28,948 nt of DNA from UBA57 sp013378375 (lineage in GTDB: Archaea > Thermoproteota > Nitrososphaeria > Nitrososphaerales > UBA57). A program made the position numbers and the translations under genes. Numbering within the stretch: the stretch's first letter is position 1; every line of letters starts with the position of its first letter. This document shows positions 16,817 to 23,946 of this stretch, in pieces. The notes under the pieces were generated by a model. That model made no database searches and was not told the origin of the DNA. It saw only the letters and a program-made list of their open reading frames with translations. The stretch is taken from contig JACAFT010000012.1 in NCBI GenBank assembly GCA_013378375.1, positions 1-28,948 on the forward strand, given 5' to 3'.

Positions 16817-17341
16817 ATGTATATTGACTTACTTATTATGAGTATGATATCTATTAAAAATAAATTTGTTAATTTTCTCTATCCTGTACAATATGCGTAT
16901 GCGCATTGTGATATTCCGTGTGGTATTTATGACCTACACACTGCACAGTTAGACGCCCTTACTGTTGTTCGTATGAATCAACTTATTAACGATCTTGGAA
17001 ATTCCCTGTCGGATCCTGAGAGTCTGGCCAAATTTAGTCGATATATAGAAGTAAAAGAAACTCATGCAGAAAGTTGTAAGAATGAACTTAGGATTATTTG
17101 GGCTGATTATTTTAAACCCGAACATCTTGAAAAATACCCTGAATTACACGATCTATTTTGGAAAGCGATGAAAACTGCATCAAAAACAAGACAACAAGTT
17201 AGTTTAGAGGCTGCTGAAGAACTTCTCGAATCCGTACGAAAAATTGCAGAAATTTTCTGGGCTACTAAAGGCTCTGAAACAAAAAGACAAGCTTTTCCTT
17301 CACCTGCTGGTGGAGAAATAGTCTATCCAGTTTCTAATTGA
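16817..17341 (+). CDS. sodN: Nickel-containing superoxide dismutase precursor
   Basis: This 174-residue precursor carries the Ni-hook HCDIPCGIY at residues 30-38. His30, Cys31 and Cys35 become His1, Cys2 and Cys6 of the mature enzyme, and Asp3, Pro5, Gly7 and Tyr9 are kept. Cleavage after AYA29 would release a mature protein of about 145 residues, near the family's usual 117-140. The rest is helical as in Ni-SOD four-helix bundles. The enzyme converts superoxide to O2 and H2O2. The leader (FVNFLYPVQYAYA) looks like a weak signal peptide, so a location outside the membrane is possible. The true start may be Met8 (16838) or Met10 (16844), judged by the TATA position. It is divergent from its probable maturation protease and 11 nt before an aquaporin gene. 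Confidence 0.92.
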   Translation: MYIDLLIMSMISIKNKFVNFLYPVQYAYAHCDIPCGIYDLHTAQLDALTVVRMNQLINDLGNSLSDPESLAKFSRYIEVKETHAESCKNELRIIWADYFKPEHLEKYPELHDLFWKAMKTASKTRQQVSLEAAEELLESVRKIAEIFWATKGSETKRQAFPSPAGGEIVYPVSN

Positions 17342-17352
17342 TTTGATTATTT

Positions 17353-18030
17353 ATGGATATTAATTCTCGTGCATGTCTTGCTGAATTCATTGGTACTTTT
17401 GCATTAGTATTCTTTGGAAGTCTTGCAATAGCATATGCTAATGGAGCTCTTCTTCAAATTGCCTTTGCTCATGGTTTAGTTATTGCAGTAATGGTGTATT
17501 CATTTGGTCACGTTTCTGGTGCCCATTTAAACCCTGCTGTAACCATACCTATGATCTATAGAAAACAAATTGATACACAAAATGGCATTGCATACATCTT
17601 TAGCCAACTTGCTGCAGGTGTTGTCGCCGCTATTGCTCATTCACTTATCCTTCCTAGCAGTATTACATCAAACAATCTAGGTTCAAATCTACCTGGAGCA
17701 GGAATATCTGACGCTACAGTTTTAATTGTAGAAATTATCTTAACTTTCTTCTTAGTGCTTGTAATTTTTAATACTGCTGTAAACAAAAAAGCTACTGCAG
17801 GTTGGCATGGCTTTGCTATTGGAATGATTATTACAATTGATATTCTTGCAGGCGGTCCTATTACTGGAGCGTCAATGAATCCTGCACGTTCATTCGGTCC
17901 TGCTATAATTTCATATCTTTATGGAGTTGAAGGTGCTTTACAAAGTCACCATTTGTATTGGATTGCTCCGGTTGTTGGTGGCTTGCTTGCGTCTATAACA
18001 GCAAAAATTATTAATGAAGACAAAACATAG
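17353..18030 (+). CDS. Aquaporin (MIP family) with TIP-like selectivity filter
   Basis: A 225-residue channel with six hydrophobic helices and two half-helices carrying NPA boxes at 60-62 (SGAHLNPAVTI) and 176-178 (GASMNPARSFGP). Aligning by hand to AqpZ and AQP1, the aromatic/Arg constriction residues are His40, Ile164, Ala173 and Arg179. This combination is typical of plant tonoplast intrinsic proteins (TIPs), some of which pass water, H2O2, urea or ammonia, and is unlike the Phe-His-Cys/Thr-Arg of strict water channels. The LAGGPITGASMNPAR stretch is also TIP-like. Methanogen AqpM shares the Ile but not the His. The gene lies 11 nt after sodN and is probably co-transcribed, hinting at peroxide release; this is inference. 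Confidence 0.93.
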   Translation: MDINSRACLAEFIGTFALVFFGSLAIAYANGALLQIAFAHGLVIAVMVYSFGHVSGAHLNPAVTIPMIYRKQIDTQNGIAYIFSQLAAGVVAAIAHSLILPSSITSNNLGSNLPGAGISDATVLIVEIILTFFLVLVIFNTAVNKKATAGWHGFAIGMIITIDILAGGPITGASMNPARSFGPAIISYLYGVEGALQSHHLYWIAPVVGGLLASITAKIINEDKT

Positions 18031-18045
18031 GATACGTGCGTTATT

Positions 18046-18348
18046 ATGAGACATTCAGGATTTAGGAGAAAATCACGTTCAGTTTTAAGTCATAAGAGAC
18101 CTTCTGGTTTGAGTTATTTACTGACTGAATATCAAATTGACGATCGAGTGATTATTAATATTAATCCTGCACAGGTTAAAGGAATGCCTCATCGTAGATT
18201 TCAGGGTTATGTTGGTGTAGTTACTAGTATTAATAAACGATCAATAGAGCTTGATGTGCAAGTTGGTGGAAAAATTAAAAAAGTTATTACTCGCTACGAG
18301 CATATTAAACCACAGAAATCAGGATTAGTAACAATTAAAGAGGAATAG
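18046..18348 (+). CDS. rpl21e: Large-subunit ribosomal protein eL21
   Basis: A 100-residue basic protein matching archaeal/eukaryotic eL21. The N-terminus MRHSGFRRKSRSVLSHKRPSG is followed by an SH3-like barrel with the family motif INPAQVKGMPHRRFQGYVGVV (about 38-59), ending TRYEHIKPQ. It binds 23S rRNA near 5S rRNA in the 50S subunit. Family length is about 95-105 residues. The rpo4 gene follows after 4 nt, the conserved archaeal eL21-Rpo4-DUF655-Dim1 order. It begins 15 nt after the aquaporin stop, so read-through from the upstream genes is possible. Confidence 0.95.
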   Translation: MRHSGFRRKSRSVLSHKRPSGLSYLLTEYQIDDRVIININPAQVKGMPHRRFQGYVGVVTSINKRSIELDVQVGGKIKKVITRYEHIKPQKSGLVTIKEE

Positions 18349-18352
18349 TATT

Positions 18353-18679
18353 ATGAAACAAAAAAAAGTTACAGTAATTAGTTTAGCTGAAGTTAAAACC
18401 ATTCTATCTAAACTTGATCTTGAAGAAGCAGATCAAATACAAAAACGAACACTTGATTATGTTAAGGGTTTTCCTGATTCTACTCCTAAAAAAGTTGATT
18501 CAGCTGCTAAGAAAATTGCAGAACTTGGTTCTATTAGTCTAGAAGACGCGTATGAAATTCTTAATATTTGTCCAAAAACTATTCCTGAATTACGTGTATT
18601 TACCAGTGGATGGAAAAAACTAATTCCTTCTGAAACATTAGATGAGATACTTTCTGTTATTCAACAAGCATGTGATTAA
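18353..18679 (+). CDS. rpo4: DNA-directed RNA polymerase subunit Rpo4 (RpoF)
   Basis: This 108-residue protein matches archaeal Rpo4, the counterpart of eukaryotic Rpb4. With Rpo7 it forms the polymerase stalk that contacts nascent RNA and helps in open-complex formation. The visible pattern is an N-terminal strand (KKVTVISLAEVKTIL), a helix (QKRTLDYVKGFP) and an HRDC-like helical C-terminus (SISLEDAYEILNICPKTIPELRVF). Family size is about 105-120 residues. Its position between eL21 and DUF655 is conserved across archaea. The ATG lies 4 nt after the eL21 stop, which implies coupled translation. Confidence 0.93.
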   Translation: MKQKKVTVISLAEVKTILSKLDLEEADQIQKRTLDYVKGFPDSTPKKVDSAAKKIAELGSISLEDAYEILNICPKTIPELRVFTSGWKKLIPSETLDEILSVIQQACD

Positions 18680-18840
18680 CTGTTATCTGTATATTCATCA
18701 ACAAAGTTTAAAGCCAAAGAGTGCTTATAAGCTCACGCTGAACGAATTTGACTTTATCTTTTCTTGATTATTCTACTGTTAAATTAAATATTCACAATAA
18801 GTTATAATTTCATTTTATAAATCATACGAAGTTGATACTC
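18680..18840. other. Longest intergenic gap, with palindrome and TATA box
   Basis: These 161 bases separate rpo4 from the DUF655 gene. They hold the perfect palindrome GCTTATAAGC (18723-18732), a somewhat more GC-rich patch just after it (GCTCACGCTGAACG), and TTTTATAAAT at 18813-18822. The last is centred about 24 nt before the ATG at 18841 and is probably the DUF655 promoter. A small RNA starting after the palindrome is conceivable but not supported by any recognised RNA motif. Confidence 0.4.
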
Positions 18841-19401
18841 ATGTCTAACTTAACTAATAAAAAATATGAAGAATTTGCATTTGTATTAGATTATCGACCT
18901 AATAGTCGTTCTACATTAATTAAAGGTCGTGATGGTACAATTATTCAAGCTATGGGGTTAGATAGGTTAACACTTTTGGAAATATTAGGTTCTAGCGAAG
19001 AATCGTTTACTATTACTGAGAAAATTAGTATTGGGAAAGAAGGTCGATCAAAAGTGGTCAGTGTTTTGGGAAAGCTTTCTTATACTTCATTAACTAATGA
19101 ATCACTGAATTCTTTACCTGACGTTATTGAGATGATTGTTGATTCAAATGAAAGTTTTTATGTTAATTATTTTAACGAAGCACAAGCTGTAACTCCACGT
19201 TTACATGCATTAGAGCTTATACCTGGCATTGGTAAAACGTTTTTGCGTCAAATACTCCAAGAAAGAGAAAAACAACCTTTCTCCTCATTTTCTGATATTC
19301 AAACCAGAATTAATCTAAAAGAACCAGGTAAATTAATTGCAAAAAGAATTTCGGAAGAAGTAACTGGGAACGTTAGATTGCCTTTATTTGTTCGCGTCTA
19401 A
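18841..19401 (+). CDS. DUF655 family nucleic-acid-binding protein
   Basis: A 186-residue cytoplasmic protein of the archaeal DUF655 family. The N-terminal part is a small beta barrel (EEFAFVLDYRP, then AMGLDRLTLLEIL) and the C-terminal part has a helix-hairpin-helix motif, LELIPGIGKTFLRQILQER, common in DNA- or RNA-binding proteins. DUF655 genes are regularly found between rpo4 and dim1 in archaea, suggesting a role in ribosome or RNA maturation; the exact function is not established to my knowledge. I place the start at ATG 18841 (MSNLTNKK) rather than TTG 18832 because the TATA box lies about 24 nt upstream of it. Its stop is 1 nt before a dim1 ATG. Confidence 0.9.
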   Translation: MSNLTNKKYEEFAFVLDYRPNSRSTLIKGRDGTIIQAMGLDRLTLLEILGSSEESFTITEKISIGKEGRSKVVSVLGKLSYTSLTNESLNSLPDVIEMIVDSNESFYVNYFNEAQAVTPRLHALELIPGIGKTFLRQILQEREKQPFSSFSDIQTRINLKEPGKLIAKRISEEVTGNVRLPLFVRV

Positions 19402-19402
19402 T

Positions 19403-20167
19403 ATGTTTGTATTTCGTATGAATATAAAAAATAATTCTGATCAAAATTTTCTTATTGATTCTTTAATGATAAAAAAACTCTTGGAATATTCTTCTGTTAC
19501 TGAAGATGATTGTGTTTATGAAATTGGTACTGGTAAGGGTGAAATAACACAAAAGCTATGCCAAAAAGCTAAATTCGTCACATCTTCTGAATTGGATAAA
19601 TCATTATACAATATTTCACATAACAAACTCTCATCTTACAACAATCTTGATTTATTGCATATGGATGGTTTTCAGTACACTGGAAAATTTGATGTGTTTG
19701 TATCTAGTTTGCCATATTCTGAGTCTAGGCGTTTTATTTATTGGTTGATTAATAAAAATTTTAAAAATGCTGTAGTTATACTTCAAAAAGAATTTATTGA
19801 TAAGATTATGTCGTCTCCTAATAACACAAATTATCGTCCGGTTAGTGTTATTTCACAATATTGTCTAGACATAAAACTTGTAGAAATTCTATCTCCTTCT
19901 TGTTTTGATCCTCCTCCAAAAATTCAATCAACTATGATTGTTATAAAACCTAGAAATTCCCTTCAACAATCTGAGATATACATGATCAAAAAATTGTTTT
20001 CTTCTCGTCGTAAACAATTGCATTCAATTCTTCATAGTTTAACTAATAATGAGAATGCATTGCTAGAGTGTAATAATAACTTTGATTTATCTAAGCGAAT
20101 TTATGAATTTAATCCCACTATGATAATTTCTCTTGTTAAAATATTAGGCAATTATGATTTGTTATGA
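19403..20167 (+). CDS. ksgA: Dim1/KsgA-type 16S rRNA adenine dimethyltransferase
   Basis: A 254-residue SAM-dependent methyltransferase expected to dimethylate the two adjacent adenines in the 3'-end hairpin of 16S rRNA during small-subunit assembly. Visible motifs are SDQNFLID (family GQNFLxD), the SAM-binding EIGTGKGE at about 40-47, an acidic strand SSELD, and ILQKEF with the C-terminal FDPPPKIQSTMIVIKP. Catalytic motif IV, normally NLPY or NIPY, reads SLPY (102-105), so the Asn that positions the target amine is Ser. The start could be ATG 19403, just after the DUF655 stop, or ATG 19418 (MNIKNNSDQ); the TTG at 19388 would overlap. It overlaps the next gene by ATGA, so the two are translationally coupled. 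Confidence 0.9.
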   Translation: MFVFRMNIKNNSDQNFLIDSLMIKKLLEYSSVTEDDCVYEIGTGKGEITQKLCQKAKFVTSSELDKSLYNISHNKLSSYNNLDLLHMDGFQYTGKFDVFVSSLPYSESRRFIYWLINKNFKNAVVILQKEFIDKIMSSPNNTNYRPVSVISQYCLDIKLVEILSPSCFDPPPKIQSTMIVIKPRNSLQQSEIYMIKKLFSSRRKQLHSILHSLTNNENALLECNNNFDLSKRIYEFNPTMIISLVKILGNYDLL

Positions 20168-20709
20168 ATGATATCTATAAACCCTCTGATGATACTGAAC
20201 TTTTACTTGATGTTGTTAGCAAGTATACTGATACCACTATTTTGGAAATAGGAATTGGTTCTGGTTTAATACTTCAAACCTTGGCTTCTAATAATAATAA
20301 TGTTGTTGGAATTGATATTAATTCTAAATCACTTTCTTATGTTAGTTCAAGATTAAACGAACTTGATTTGAGAAAATATACAGATCTAATATTGGGAGAC
20401 GGACCATCGATGGTTGTTTCAAATTCATTTGATATAATTATTTTTAATCCTCCTTACTTGCCCCACGATGATTATACTGATATTACTACTGATGGTGGAA
20501 AAACTGGTCTTGAACTCACGCATACATGGTTGACAATCTCTCTTGATTTGGTTAAACCTGGTGGTTGTATAATATTTGTCCAATCCAGTCTCTCTTCTAT
20601 AGACAATTATATCGATAATCTTTCTAAATCTTATTCTGTTGATGTTGTTATGAAAAAGAAATTGTTTTATGAGGAACTATATGTAGTTAAAGTAATTAGG
20701 AATAAATAA
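20164..20709 (+). CDS. HemK/Mtq2-like protein glutamine N5-methyltransferase
   Basis: A 181-residue Rossmann methyltransferase. The opening YKPSDDTELLLDVV matches the Y-x-P-x-x-D-T-x-L-L-L of the Mtq2 group. SAM motif I is LEIGIGSGL, the acidic loop is GIDINSKS, and the catalytic NPPY is at 95-98, as required for methylating the glutamine amide. This group in archaea and eukaryotes modifies the GGQ loop of release factor aRF1/eRF1, usually with a small Trm112 partner, which is not in this window. The short length without the N-terminal helical domain of bacterial PrmC supports the archaeal type. The start overlaps the ksgA stop. Modification of release factor alongside rRNA fits the translation theme of this cluster. 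Confidence 0.85.
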   Translation: MNDIYKPSDDTELLLDVVSKYTDTTILEIGIGSGLILQTLASNNNNVVGIDINSKSLSYVSSRLNELDLRKYTDLILGDGPSMVVSNSFDIIIFNPPYLPHDDYTDITTDGGKTGLELTHTWLTISLDLVKPGGCIIFVQSSLSSIDNYIDNLSKSYSVDVVMKKKLFYEELYVVKVIRNK

Positions 20710-20710
20710 T

Positions 20711-20722
20711 TATATTTAAATC
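20711..20722 (+). promoter_or_regulatory. TATA box of trmJ
   Basis: TTATATTTAAAT follows the preceding stop and is centred about 20 nt before TTG 20737 and 38 nt before GTG 20755. It indicates a separate promoter for the tRNA methyltransferase gene; it does not settle which start is used. Confidence 0.4.
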
Positions 20723-20736
20723 GTTTTTATTATATC

Positions 20737-21459
20737 TTGTGTGTTGTCTGTAACGTGTCTGATTCTCCTCTTGAAGAAATTGCTATATGTCTAATTGAGC
20801 CAAAATATTCTATTAATGTTGGTTATGTAGCAAGAATAATGAAAAACTTCGGTTTTGGAAAATTACTATTAATTGATTCTAAGGCTGATTTGATTAAAGC
20901 ACGTCCTTTTGCGTCTCATGCCGTTGAAATATTGGAGAATGTTGAGCATATCAAATTCGAAGATCTTTATCAATATGATACATTGATTGCTACTACTGCT
21001 ATAACAAGTCAAAGAGGACTTAGTCCTAGGCAAAGTATTTCTATTTCCAAACTTCAATCGAGTATTCAAAAAATGGGTAATAAAATTTGTATTATTTTTG
21101 GAAGAGATACAACCGGTCTTACTAATGAGGAGCTGCAAAATATTGATGTTGTCGTACATATTCCAACCAATTCCGAATATCCTACATTGAATATTAGTCA
21201 TGCATTATCTATCATTCTTTATGAATTGACAAATTATGAGCTTGTTGACAAACTCATTGCTGATCATTCTGAAATAAATAGAACTATTGATGCATATGTA
21301 GACGTTGTTGAACTCATCGGTTTGCCGTCACATAAACTCACTTTAATTCGAACTAGTATTCAAAATATTCTTAAAAGATCTCGTCCATCTCCTAGAGAAA
21401 ATAGTGTTTTACTTGGTTTTGCACACAAAATTAAGTTACATTTGAGAAAAAAATTCTAA
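20737..21459 (+). CDS. trmJ: SpoU-family tRNA 2'-O-methyltransferase, TrmJ type
   Basis: A 240-residue SPOUT (trefoil-knot) methyltransferase. The N-terminal AICLIEPKYSINVGYVARIMKNFGF is the SpoU/TrmJ motif 1 that binds RNA and carries the catalytic Arg. Knot motifs are NKICIIFGRDTTGLTNEEL and VVHIPTNSEYPTLNISHALSIILYEL. Archaeal TrmJ methylates the ribose of C32 in tRNA anticodon loops as a dimer. The helical C-terminal part (about 175-240) with LLGFAHKIKLHLRKK resembles the TrmJ extension that helps bind tRNA. No ATG start exists: TTG 20737 gives this form, and GTG 20755 (encoding SDSPLEEIAI after Met) is a good alternative. Its end overlaps the convergent methyltransferase gene by 4 nt. 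Confidence 0.9.
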   Translation: MCVVCNVSDSPLEEIAICLIEPKYSINVGYVARIMKNFGFGKLLLIDSKADLIKARPFASHAVEILENVEHIKFEDLYQYDTLIATTAITSQRGLSPRQSISISKLQSSIQKMGNKICIIFGRDTTGLTNEELQNIDVVVHIPTNSEYPTLNISHALSIILYELTNYELVDKLIADHSEINRTIDAYVDVVELIGLPSHKLTLIRTSIQNILKRSRPSPRENSVLLGFAHKIKLHLRKKF

Positions 21460-22652
21460 TATTTTTCTAATAACCATATCTCTCTAATTATTTTCTGTTC
21501 ATCTGACGATTTCATAATAAATGGTTGACTGTCTAATTTATCGTTAAATATTAAACCTGTTTTCTTTATCATATCTCTAAATTTGAATCTAACAAATTCA
21601 TTATTTTGTGTTTTAATTCTTGGTGTAACTATTGCTAGTTTCCCATTTCTTTTTAAAACTCTTTTTATTGATTTTAATGATTCTTCGTAAATTTTTTTTG
21701 ATTTTTTCAAATCTTCTTTCGCACTATCGAAAGTAGGGTGTTTTTTATAATTTGGTAATAAAATTGGTTCTGTTATTATTCCATCTACTGAATTTGATTC
21801 TACATTGAATAATTTTTCAGCATTGTCTTGATTGATTCGTTTGATTTTATTTTTTAATTTATATTTTTTTATTAACCATTTTAAGTTATTTCTTGTGCCA
21901 AGCACGCATTCCTTTCTTATATCGCTTCCCATTACTTTATACCCTTTAATTAATGACTCCATTAGAAAAGTTCCTGTTCCACAAAATGGGTCTAGTATAG
22001 TATCTCCTTTTTTTAATCCTAATATATTTACTAATATTCTTGCTGTTCTTGGAGATAAACTTATTTTTGAATCCTGATACGGTCTTGATAAATCTCTTTC
22101 TATAAATTCTGATGATTTTATACTATCTGTACTTTCTGAAAAGTAATATTTTTTTCCATCATAACCTAATAATATTTTTAGGTATTCTTGATTTTCTTTA
22201 TCTACTGATAATTCATAAAAATTATTTGATTGAATATTGTTTTTTATTATTTTACTTTTTTTTATATTATTTTTTATTTGATTGTTTATGATATTATGAA
22301 TTTGTTCATATGATTGTGGGTTGATCGTATGTTTAGAATAGTAACTCATATTCCATTTTTGTTTTTCTTGTAAATTTGATAATATTTCTTTTTCATAAAT
22401 TTTTTTATCGAGTTTATCAATTGAATCATCTTCACATATAATTTTACCAATTTTGTATATTCCTCCTATTTCCTTGAATTTTGTTTTCATTTCTGTCTCT
22501 AAAATCATAAAAATATCATTTTTTTCTATGATTTTATATGGAATTTCTTTACTTGTTAAATTAATAATTATTTCAGATTGAGAAAGCCTTTCGTACACTA
22601 ATGTTATAAAGTATTTTGACATTTCTTTGTATTTTTCTTTATTAGAACACAT
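21456..22652 (-). CDS. THUMP-methyltransferase, TrmG10/Trm11-like, with altered catalytic motif
   Basis: A 398-residue putative tRNA guanine-N2 methyltransferase. The N-terminal part (about 11-160) fits a ferredoxin-like plus THUMP tRNA-binding region. The C-terminal Rossmann domain has SPRTARILVNILGLKKGDTILDPFCGTGTF (SAM motif I at about 220) and GSDIRKECVLGTRNN. Archaeal TrmG10 and eukaryotic Trm11 carry catalytic D-P-P-Y at motif IV; here the equivalent stretch (about 293-301) reads TEPILLPNY. The target or chemistry may therefore differ, or this is a lineage-specific variant. Lys is extremely frequent, as in nearby minus-strand genes. Met1 gives a long form; Met11 (MSKYFITLVYERLSQSE, ending at 22622) is a likely better start. 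Confidence 0.8.
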   Translation of the reverse strand: MCSNKEKYKEMSKYFITLVYERLSQSEIIINLTSKEIPYKIIEKNDIFMILETEMKTKFKEIGGIYKIGKIICEDDSIDKLDKKIYEKEILSNLQEKQKWNMSYYSKHTINPQSYEQIHNIINNQIKNNIKKSKIIKNNIQSNNFYELSVDKENQEYLKILLGYDGKKYYFSESTDSIKSSEFIERDLSRPYQDSKISLSPRTARILVNILGLKKGDTILDPFCGTGTFLMESLIKGYKVMGSDIRKECVLGTRNNLKWLIKKYKLKNKIKRINQDNAEKLFNVESNSVDGIITEPILLPNYKKHPTFDSAKEDLKKSKKIYEESLKSIKRVLKRNGKLAIVTPRIKTQNNEFVRFKFRDMIKKTGLIFNDKLDSQPFIMKSSDEQKIIREIWLLEKY

Positions 22653-22685
22653 TTAATTATACCTTTAATATTGTAATATAATATT

Positions 22686-23189
22686 ATGAATGGAAGAAAT
22701 TATCGAGTTCCAAATGGTATGCCTTTGAGTAAAAAATATGCGCCTGGTACTCCTGATATTAGAATAGCTCGTTTCCAAACTGGAGCATCTAATTCCGATT
22801 ATGAAGTGAACATTCGATTAATTTCAAAAGAAAAATGCCAAATACGTGATAATGCACTTGAAGCAGCTAGAGTTGCTGCAAATAAGAAAATGAATAAAAT
22901 TGTTCCAGAAACAAGTTATAAATTAACTGTTAAACTATATCCTCATACTGTTATTAGTGAAAATAAAATGCTTGCTGCTGCTGGTGCAGATAGGCTTCAA
23001 GAGGGTATGCGTCGTGCGTATGGCAAACCTATGGGATTAGCTGCGCGTGTTAAAATTGGAACTGTTCTATATGAAATTTCTACTTATGAAAGATTTACTG
23101 CTGACGCCAAACGTGCATTGAAGACTGCTTCTTCTAAACTTCCGCAACCAACTTCAATATCTATTGTTCCAATCCAAGCGAAAAGTTAG
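22686..23189 (+). CDS. rpl10e: Large-subunit ribosomal protein uL16 (archaeal L10e)
   Basis: A 167-residue protein matching archaeal L10e, the uL16 equivalent. NYRVPNGMPLSKKYAPGTPDIRIARFQTG opens the fold, followed by the conserved NALEAARVAANKKM, the YPHTVISENKMLAAAGADRLQEGMRRAYGKP stretch around the tRNA-approaching loop, and a C-terminal helix. It sits near the peptidyl-transferase centre between the central protuberance and the GTPase stalk. Length is close to the family's 165-180. The gene is divergent from the THUMP methyltransferase, with TATA-like ACATTTAATTATA about 31 nt before the ATG. Its stop overlaps the stop of the convergent ArsR-type gene by 4 nt. Confidence 0.96.
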   Translation: MNGRNYRVPNGMPLSKKYAPGTPDIRIARFQTGASNSDYEVNIRLISKEKCQIRDNALEAARVAANKKMNKIVPETSYKLTVKLYPHTVISENKMLAAAGADRLQEGMRRAYGKPMGLAARVKIGTVLYEISTYERFTADAKRALKTASSKLPQPTSISIVPIQAKS

Positions 23190-23860
23190 CTTAATTCAAC
23201 TGAAAATCTATTTTCTAATTTCTTTATTATGTCTTTTATTTCTTTTTCTCTTGTATTTAATACTTCAGAGAGTTCTTCTATGTCTAGTATCTCCCCTGAA
23301 TTCAGATGTGAATAAAAAATTCTTCTTGCAAGATCCTCTTCTAATGATTCTCTAATTATTTGATGTGCTTTTTCTAAAATTTTCTGTTTTTCTTGCAATA
23401 AAATAATTTTTTCATCCTCTAATTCTCTTATTTTTGTGGAAATATTATCAAGCTTACTCTTTGTATTTATTATAATATTCGTCATCTCTTTATCTGGTTG
23501 TTTTTTATTTGTATTAATTTCGTATGAAATATCTTCTTTTCTATTTTGAATACTCTCCATTCTTATTTCCATTGAATTTCCTGTTATTCCTACACTCAAA
23601 AACACTGATTTATTTAATTTAAAATATTTCCTATCTGGGGCTGCTAAATTGCTTTTTGCTCTGTATGATTCTATTAATCCAAATTTTTCAAGTTGAAGTA
23701 AATGTTTTAGTACTGCTTGTTGGCTTATTCCTATTTCTTTTGATAATTGTATAAAGTATTTTGGTTCGTTCGTTAGGGCTTCTAATATTCTTCTTCTTGT
23801 ATTATTTCCTAAAAGATCAAGTAATTCTCCAATTTCTTGATTATTATCAATCATTGTCAT
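23186..23860 (-). CDS. ArsR-type winged-helix regulator with coiled-coil domain
   Basis: A 224-residue putative transcription regulator. Residues about 10-85 form a winged helix: LLDLLGNNTRRRILEALTNEP is the ArsR-type first helix pair, IGISQQAVLKHLLQLEKFGLI the recognition helix, and SYRAKSNLAAPDRKYFKLN the wing. The region about 125-180 (IRELEDEKIILLQEKQKILEKA) predicts a coiled coil for dimerisation. A second small helical, possibly HTH-like, segment ends the protein (ILDIEELSEVLNTREKEIKDIIKKLENR). No Cys metal-binding site of classical ArsR is visible in helix alpha3, so it probably does not sense metals that way. Regulators of this two-part build are common in archaea. Its targets are unknown; it is monocistronic and convergent with rpl10e. 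Confidence 0.85.
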   Translation of the reverse strand: MTMIDNNQEIGELLDLLGNNTRRRILEALTNEPKYFIQLSKEIGISQQAVLKHLLQLEKFGLIESYRAKSNLAAPDRKYFKLNKSVFLSVGITGNSMEIRMESIQNRKEDISYEINTNKKQPDKEMTNIIINTKSKLDNISTKIRELEDEKIILLQEKQKILEKAHQIIRESLEEDLARRIFYSHLNSGEILDIEELSEVLNTREKEIKDIIKKLENRFSVELS

Positions 23861-23946
23861 TACTTACTTGATTCTGGTATAAAACTCTCACTATAAATGT
23901 TACTAACAGAATGTTACCTACTAGTACAAAAACATTGTATTTGTCA

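Noticed and set aside
18668..18745. Possible C/D box guide RNA after rpo4
   Set aside because: A CTGA is present, but no convincing box C (RTGATGA) with correct spacing was found.
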